NCBI GenBank assembly: GCA_030077755.1 | Contig: JAQJZZ010000004.1 | Span: 1,302,001-1,366,000, forward strand | Length of the DNA: 64,000 bases | Reading direction: 5' to 3' | Source of the DNA: Filosporella fistucella | Taxonomy: Eukaryota > Ascomycota > Leotiomycetes > Helotiales | Shown: positions 58,972 through 64,000 of the stretch, piece by piece | Layout: each line of letters begins with the position of its first letter | How positions within the stretch are numbered: the stretch's first letter is position 1 | Notes under the pieces: generated by a model | The model's database searches: none | What the model was told of the DNA's origin: nothing | Seen by the model: only the letters and a program-made list of their open reading frames with translations | Translations under genes and position numbers: made by a program

Positions 58972-59861
58972 TTATCTGTATGGAGCATCTGCTCTTGCGG
59001 CAGCAGCTAATTCTGGCTCCCACTTGTCCCCTGTCATATGTCAGTAAAGTTCATAAGGTGGAAAACGCTGCTCATACCGTTTGCCAACAGCTTTTCCTTG
59101 TTGTATAGGAGCTCCTCTCTTGTTTCAGTGGCGTATTCAGCATTTGGCGACTCCACAATGGCATCAACCGGGCAACTCTCCTGACAGAAGCCACAGTAAA
59201 TGCACTTTGTCATATCGATGTCGTAACGAGTGGTTCTCCTGCTTCCATCCTCACGCTCCTCTGCCTCAATAGTGATGGCCTGGGCCGGGCAGATCTAGCA
59301 TTGTCATTAGCAGAAGTCTTCAGAGAACGCCAGGTATACACACAGCTTCACAGAGCTTGCATGCAATGCATCGCTCTTCGCCGGACGGGTATCTTCTCAA
59401 CGCATGTTCACCTCTGAAACGAGGTGAAATTGGACCCTGTACCATATCAGCATTCCACCATCTAAGTCCACGTCAAAACTCATGTACCTTTTCGAATGGA
59501 TAGTAGATTGTGTATCTGCAATTGTTAACCTTTTACGAACCAGTATGGCATCTCAATGGGAGACTTACGGAGGTCTGAAATACTGTTCCAGCACAACATA
59601 CATTCCCCGTGCCATCTCGGTCAAGAGAAAGTACTTCCCAGCCTTATCCAGTGCTGATTCCTTACTTTCATCCCATCTCTCAGGCCTAGCTAAACGGAAG
59701 CCAGGTGGTGGTGGGCCTGAAGGAGTGGCGTTCGCCCGGATAGTCGTCGAGAATGCAGCGTAAGAGCTCGCCGTCGGTGTGAATGATCGAATTGGGCCCG
59801 ATAGCCTGGCAGCTGGGCGGCTTCGAGCCACGAGCATGGTCAAAGGCTTTGCAGATGCCAT
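58972..59861 (-). CDS. NDUFS8: NADH:ubiquinone oxidoreductase 23-kDa iron-sulfur subunit (NDUFS8/TYKY)
   Basis: Core complex I subunit carrying clusters N6a and N6b, the electron relay towards N2 and ubiquinone. Exons 59861-59569, 59515-59488 (28 nt), 59436-59344, 59294-59078 and 59030-58972 give 229 aa. Residues 1-45 form a mitochondrial presequence rich in Arg, Ser and Ala without acids ([17 protein letters not shown]). Both 4Fe-4S motifs are intact and split between exons: [12 protein letters not shown] and [12 protein letters not shown]. The conserved link [20 protein letters not shown] spans exons 2-3, and the C-terminus ends in DAPYR. It is transcribed away from the acyl carrier protein gene across 396 bp. 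Confidence 0.97.
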
Positions 59862-60257
59862 GATGTGGTTGCTCGTGGCAATTGTTGATTGTCGGAGGGC
59901 GGTTTGGACTTGAAATCGCACAAGTCGTGCACTGAGGTTGACCATCCAGGGTTCCGTGATTGGTCGCTTATACCAAGCTACAACAACCAGCAGCAAAAAG
60001 AGACAATATCAATTGTCGCGGGCATTGTAGTTGGTAAGTTTCAGCAGAGCAAATTTAGTGAGCACACAGCTCATCCTCTCACCTTTGAGCACTCTCAGGA
60101 ATGGAAATACTGTTACAATTGGAATTTTTATGAATAGTCACGTGATAACAGAACTAGTCTCTCTATTCCATCCCGAACCGAAAGAGCTTCACGGACATCA
60201 TCAAAACTTGAATACCCCTTCTTCACACACATCCCTCGAATATCCACGCCCTTCACC
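59862..60257. promoter_or_regulatory. Shared divergent promoter NDUFS8/ACP
   Basis: 396 bp separate the start codons of two complex I components. It contains an inverted CCAAT box (gattggtc, about 59,958-59,965) and a palindromic E-box TCACGTGA (60138-60145). Both are known classes of site (CCAAT-binding complex; bHLH factors) but binding here is inferred. A short upstream ATG-containing frame precedes ACP. Confidence 0.65.
60138..60145. promoter_or_regulatory. Palindromic CACGTG E-box
   Basis: The 8-bp palindrome TCACGTGA lies 113 bp upstream of the ACP start and 277 bp upstream of the NDUFS8 start. It is a consensus site for bHLH factors of the Cbf1/USF type. Occupancy cannot be told from sequence. 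Confidence 0.5.
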
Positions 60258-60932
60258 ATGTTCCGCACAGCCCTCCTCAGATCAGCACGCAGTGCTTCCA
60301 GCAAGATTGTTCGCAGCCAAGGAGCAATTGCTCGTCCTGCCGTTCAAAGCGCTCTCATCACAAAATCCCGATTCGCCCCGTCAGCTTTCCAGGCCGTTAG
60401 ATGTTATTCGGCGGCAGCTGGGCTATCGAAACCAGAGGTGGAGGGAAGAATAGTTGATTTGTTAAAGAACTTTGACAAGGTGGGTACCGATGGAAAGTTT
60501 AAGGCCCGTTTGTTAACAATTTTTGGCAGGTTACAGACGCATCAAAGGTACATTGAGCCCGGCATGAAGTATTGCAGGCTGATTTTGACTTTTATAGCTC
60601 TCTCCTACCTCCCACTTTGCGAACGATCTTGGATTGGACAGCTTGGATACCGTCGAGGTTGTGATGGCTATCGAGGAGGTGAGTAGGGTTTACAGCTAAG
60701 GGTAAATTATCGTTAATATCGTTGCAGGAGTTCAGCATTGAGATCCCAGATAAAGAAGCAGACGCAATCCACAGCGGTAAGTCCAGCTAGATGCATACAA
60801 AGGTTACTCGGACATAAACTGATTATTCAATAGTTGACAAGGCCGTAGAGTACATCCTTGCACAGCCAGATGGTGAGCCTTCCGCCTCATGTCATTCTTG
60901 ACCAACATACTAAACGAGATACAGCTCACTGA
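60258..60932 (+). CDS. ACP1: Mitochondrial acyl carrier protein (complex I subunit NDUFAB1)
   Basis: Carries acyl chains for mitochondrial type II fatty acid synthesis and lipoate, and is a complex I subunit in filamentous fungi. Six exons: 60258-60479, 60530-60547 (18 nt), 60598-60678, 60728-60776, 60834-60872 and 60925-60932 (8 nt), 138 aa. Residues 1-50 are a presequence (MFRTALLRSARSASSKIVRS). The carrier domain opens VEGRIVDLLKNFDKV and has the phosphopantetheine site DLGLDSLDTVE (Ser invariant), then EFSIEIPDKEADAI and a final helix VDKAVEYILAQPDAH. The small exons are each needed: without the 18-nt exon the segment VTDASK is lost, and the last exon supplies only AH and the stop. Introns are 50, 50, 49, 57 and 52 nt. 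Confidence 0.96.
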
Positions 60933-61474
60933 TCGGATGGATTTGTACAATATGTTTGTTAGGGAATACCGAAATTAGTGGATGAGCGAGAGCGCATGGC
61001 CATTGATTGACATCAGGGGGGTATTCTGTGAAGAATCAATAAGCTCATAGAAGTATATCGACTCTATGCGCCTGTAAAAATGTTTAGACCACCTTACTCT
61101 GCTATCATTGTCCATTTTGAATATATCGGAACTCGTTTGCTCAAAATACCGCTGGCCAGATAAAAGTAGCCCCGTCCGCGCTAAAAATTATCCCTGCAAA
61201 ACCTACACCCTCTGAGCTTTGAGAACATCTCCCCAACCCATCGACACTTTGTGCCCCGCAGTCAATTTGCGACAATTCACGATTGTAAACGATTGGGAAA
61301 TTGATCCATAATATCTTGTTGCGTCGCATTAGTCGAATTGGAACGGCGATTTCCAGCTTGTGCATGGTGAATACGGAGACCTGTCTCACACGCATGCCGC
61401 AAAGGTGTAATTATTCCCCCTTTGCTCAAAATTCCGACCCTACCTAGTCATAAATAACATAACACCCAACCAAC
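60933..61474. other. Intergenic region ACP to VPS74
   Basis: About 540 bp between two plus-strand genes, holding the ACP 3' end and the VPS74 promoter. No supportable gene. Confidence 0.55.
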
Positions 61475-62717
61475 ATGTCGTCGGGACTCACACGAAGAAG
61501 GGGCGGTGGTGGAGGAGGAGGAGGAATTGATGGCGAAACTGGAGAATCGAGTCGCGTGGCATCTCCTGTACCCAAGGCTGGAGGCTCTCGGGACACCAGC
61601 GGACCAGAAACTTCTTACGAAAGCGGCGAGAATGGACACAAGATTGCGTTTGATCCCAGGGATATCAGCGAGAGTGCTGAGCGCAGCAAGCAGCCAAAGT
61701 TGACTTTAATGGAAGAAGTGCTACTATTAGGATTGAAAGATAAGCAGGTAGGTGCCTATTCTATATCCAAAACGATTATTCTCAAAAGTTTCATCTTCTA
61801 ATTGAATTTAGGGATACCTCTCATTCTGGAACGACAATATCTCATATGCGCTACGAGGATGTATCGTCATCGAGCTTGCTTTCAGGGGACGTGTGAGCAT
61901 GCAGAAGGACTCTTCGAGGAGGCGATTCCCGTTGGCAGACAGAGTCATTGAGGTGATTGATGATACACTCACAGGAGAGGTTCTGCTCGATGAGGCTTTG
62001 AAAATGATGAAAGCCAGCGAGAAAATGAGTGTCAGCTCATGGATTGACTTGATGAGCGGTATGCCACCCCCTTTTCCTCGAGACTATTTTCAGCAGGCAA
62101 TAACTAAACAAATCATCTACAGGAGAAACCTGGAACCTGATGAAGATTGGATATCAATTGAAACAAGTGCGGGAGCGTTTGGCGAAAGGTCTGGTCGACA
62201 AGGGAATCCTCAGAACAGAGAAGCGAAACTTTCTACTCTTCGATATGGCAACCCACCCAGTAGCAGATGGAGGCGCCAAAGAGGAGATTCGACGCCGAGT
62301 CAGAAATGTCCTGACCCAGCGGACAGTTGTCCTGCCAGGAAGTCAATTCCTTCCAGAAAATCTCGAATTCAGATATATTCGCACGATTGCCATGGTGTGC
62401 GCTGCCTACGCCGCAAATGTTCTTGAAAATGCCTTGGCATCTTTGGGGCACGAATCTAGAGAACGGGCTTTTGCTCAAGTGGATGAGTTATTGGCTGAGT
62501 ACAGTCAATGGCCTTTCGGAAAGCGAGCGGGTGGAGCGTCTGGAGGTGTTGGTGCAAACTTGGGACAAGTCATCACTGAGGAGGTCAACAATGGAAAGGA
62601 CAAGGAATTGCAACTCGAGGTAACTTTCCCGAACCCTTTTGCTTTCATTGACTTACAAAAATTTAGGTTGTTGCAGCATGTCTTAGCGTTTTCACTAGAT
62701 TGGATTCTCTGCTATAA
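61475..62717 (+). CDS. VPS74: Golgi phosphatidylinositol-4-phosphate-binding protein VPS74 (GOLPH3)
   Basis: Peripheral Golgi protein that binds PI4P and the tails of glycosyltransferases, retaining them in the Golgi through COPI. Exons 61475-61747, 61812-62058, 62123-62619 and 62667-62717 give 355 aa, typical for fungi. The N-terminus is disordered with a run of eight glycines and RR ([11 protein letters not shown]), the region that recruits COPI in yeast. The GPP34 domain starts [20 protein letters not shown] and has [19 protein letters not shown], where the Trp and Arg bind PI4[21 protein letters not shown], the family signature GLVDKGIL and [11 protein letters not shown] follow. The C-terminus is [16 protein letters not shown]. 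The last exon is only 51 nt; reading through the final intron would replace this ending. Confidence 0.96.
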
Positions 62718-63127
62718 GCAGGGAGAGATTATCATCTACTGAGGGAGAGGGCAAAAGGGTTGGGAAACAATTCTATATTGTCGTAATAACTGGGTAATGC
62801 CCCTAAAAATACCAAAGCAAAATTTGCAATCTTGATTTCAAGCGTTGGTGGAACCTGGGTGTTCTTTGAGTTTTGCGTGCTGTAAGGTCTGGACAGTGTG
62901 GAGCTCCTTTGTAAAGATATGTTGTCGAGCTGGGGGTAAAGCATGGCTCAATTGACTTTGCTAATCAACCTTGCTTGGCATTCTACGGTTTGGGGGACGA
63001 AGATAGGATTCAAGTTTTATAAAACCTCTCTGAAAATCTCCAAATTCCTGATTCCAGATTTGTACATTCCTTCCGGTTTCTAGAGACACTCTACCCCCCA
63101 GCAAGAAATAACTACATAGGTAATCTC
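62718..63127. other. Convergent intergenic region VPS74/SURF6
   Basis: About 410 bp with two opposing 3' ends. No coding sequence seen. Confidence 0.55.
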
Positions 63128-64000
63128 TTACTTCCGCTTACCAGATCCAAAACTGCCCTCGAAGCCTGGCCTGCTCTTAACCTTTGGTTTTTTCGACTTC
63201 ACCGACTTTCCCTTTCCCTTGCCTTTGGATCCCTTCTCATCTCTCCGCTTCTTAAGATTCTCCTCTCGTTTCTTCTGCTTCATTGCTTGGCTCTTGGCCA
63301 CTCCTTCCTTCCGCTCTCCCCACTCCTTCTCGCTCTTCTTCTTGGCTTTCTCTTTCCTTTTCAAGGTTTTCTTCAATAAGGATGTATCATCTCTTACTTT
63401 CTCGCCGTGTGCACGTTTCTTTGCATTCAGCCAGAGATCCTTTTCTTCGATATCTGCACGTTTCTCATCGTCTAAACCCGCTATCCGCAATCTCTTTTTC
63501 TCGCTCGCCGCCAATGCAGTAGCAGCGTCCTGCGGTCCACGTTTCTTAGGTGCCTCTTTCAGCGACGAAAGATTATCTGTGAGTTCCTGCCCATCCGCGA
63601 ATGCGACACGTCCAAATGAGAAGTTGTGCTCTGGAGATCGAACAAGTGGGCTGAGCATACTGGACGCAGGCGAGTCTCGTGCCGATGCAAGAGCGGCTTC
63701 GCGCCGTGCATCCTCCTCTATCTTTGCCTTCAGTCGAAGCTCCTTTTTGTGTGCTTTCCTCTGTTCTTCCTTCTTTCTCCTGGCTTCGAGAAGCTCTTGG
63801 CGGTTTCGGGCTGGCCGTCCATCTGGTCCGTCTGCTTTTCTTGCTGCTCGAAGGGCCTCTATCCGTGCTGCTAGTCTAGTTCGTAATAGTTCTGGGTCTG
63901 TGGGAAGTTTGATGTGTTTCGGTGCTTTTGCTGGAGGAATGACTGAGGATGTGGATGTATTTGCGCTAGGTTCTGTCGGATTATCGAAAGTGGGAGATGG
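63128..64000 (-). CDS. RRP14: SURF6/RRP14-family ribosome biogenesis protein (C-terminal part, cut by window edge)
   Basis: Nucleolar protein needed for early processing of both ribosomal subunits. Only the last 290 codons are inside the window; the frame is open to the edge at 64000, so the start is missing. Visible parts: a Ser/Thr/Pro segment, then the conserved LRTRLAARIEALRAARKADG and GRPARNRQELLEARRKK blocks typical of SURF6. Next are a linker ending in NFSFGRVAFADGQE and the Lys/Arg/Glu-rich coiled C-terminus with KKRLRIAGLDDEKRADIEEK, ending SFGSGKRK. The KGKGKGK run near the end is likely a nucleolar-localisation signal. No introns occur in the visible part. Confidence 0.92.
   Translation of the reverse strand, partial: PSPTFDNPTEPSANTSTSSVIPPAKAPKHIKLPTDPELLRTRLAARIEALRAARKADGPDGRPARNRQELLEARRKKEEQRKAHKKELRLKAKIEEDARREAALASARDSPASSMLSPLVRSPEHNFSFGRVAFADGQELTDNLSSLKEAPKKRGPQDAATALAASEKKRLRIAGLDDEKRADIEEKDLWLNAKKRAHGEKVRDDTSLLKKTLKRKEKAKKKSEKEWGERKEGVAKSQAMKQKKREENLKKRRDEKGSKGKGKGKSVKSKKPKVKSRPGFEGSFGSGKRK

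Noticed and set aside
1..64000. tRNA genes, CRISPR arrays, terminal inverted repeats of transposons
   Set aside because: Scanned by eye for tRNA B-box-like sequences, regularly spaced repeats and long inverted repeats; none convincing. A covariance-model scan would be needed to exclude small RNAs.

Overview
The window is nuclear DNA of a filamentous ascomycete, probably a Leotiomycete close to Botrytis or Sclerotinia. That placement rests on gene content and intron style and was not tested by a search. Genes are interrupted by short introns (mostly 45-110 nt, GTATGT/GTAAGT donors, CAG/TAG acceptors). Conserved proteins could be followed exon by exon, and every spliced model below keeps frame across all junctions. 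No tRNA, rRNA, CRISPR array or intact transposon was seen.

Layout. 0.4-9.2 kb: a small conserved fungal protein (-), proteasome ATPase RPT3 (+), folliculin-like LST7 (-) and DEAD-box helicase DHH1 (-). 10.2-14.6 kb: DNA primase small subunit PRI1 (-) and a 549-aa unknown (-). 14.6-17.7 kb: no gene I can defend. 17.7-27.1 kb: a single-pass membrane protein with cytosolic NPF motifs (+), cofactor-independent phosphoglycerate mutase (-), Mediator MED9 (+), tubulin cofactor C (-) and complex I subunit NDUFA11 (-). 27.6-31.9 kb: UBP2-type ubiquitin protease (+). 31.9-36.3 kb: a gene-poor accessory stretch holding a broken HET-domain (heterokaryon incompatibility) gene (-). 36.4-46.3 kb: RPAP1/RBA50 (-), HPC2 (+), mitochondrial citrate carrier CTP1 (+), CBP6/UQCC2-like complex III assembly factor (-), BSD2/NDFIP-like adaptor (+) and a small secreted protein (-). 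46.3-55.6 kb: two long gene-poor stretches around one conserved protein of unknown function (-). 55.6-64 kb: protein-L-isoaspartate methyltransferase (-), FAR-17a/AIG1-like hydrolase (-), complex I NDUFS8 (-) divergent from mitochondrial acyl carrier protein (+), VPS74/GOLPH3 (+) and the C-terminal part of a SURF6/RRP14 protein (-), cut by the window edge.

Most of the window is housekeeping DNA. Functional links are modest but real: five genes serve mitochondrial respiration or metabolite exchange, and two complex I components (NDUFS8 and ACP) share a 396-bp divergent promoter. RPT3, UBP2 and BSD2 all touch the ubiquitin-proteasome pathway, and MED9, RPAP1 and HPC2 touch transcription, but they are not arranged as operons. 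The least ordinary items are the multiply broken HET gene, a run of very small exons, a length-neutral intron in HPC2 and several unknown proteins. I found no convincing new multi-gene system.
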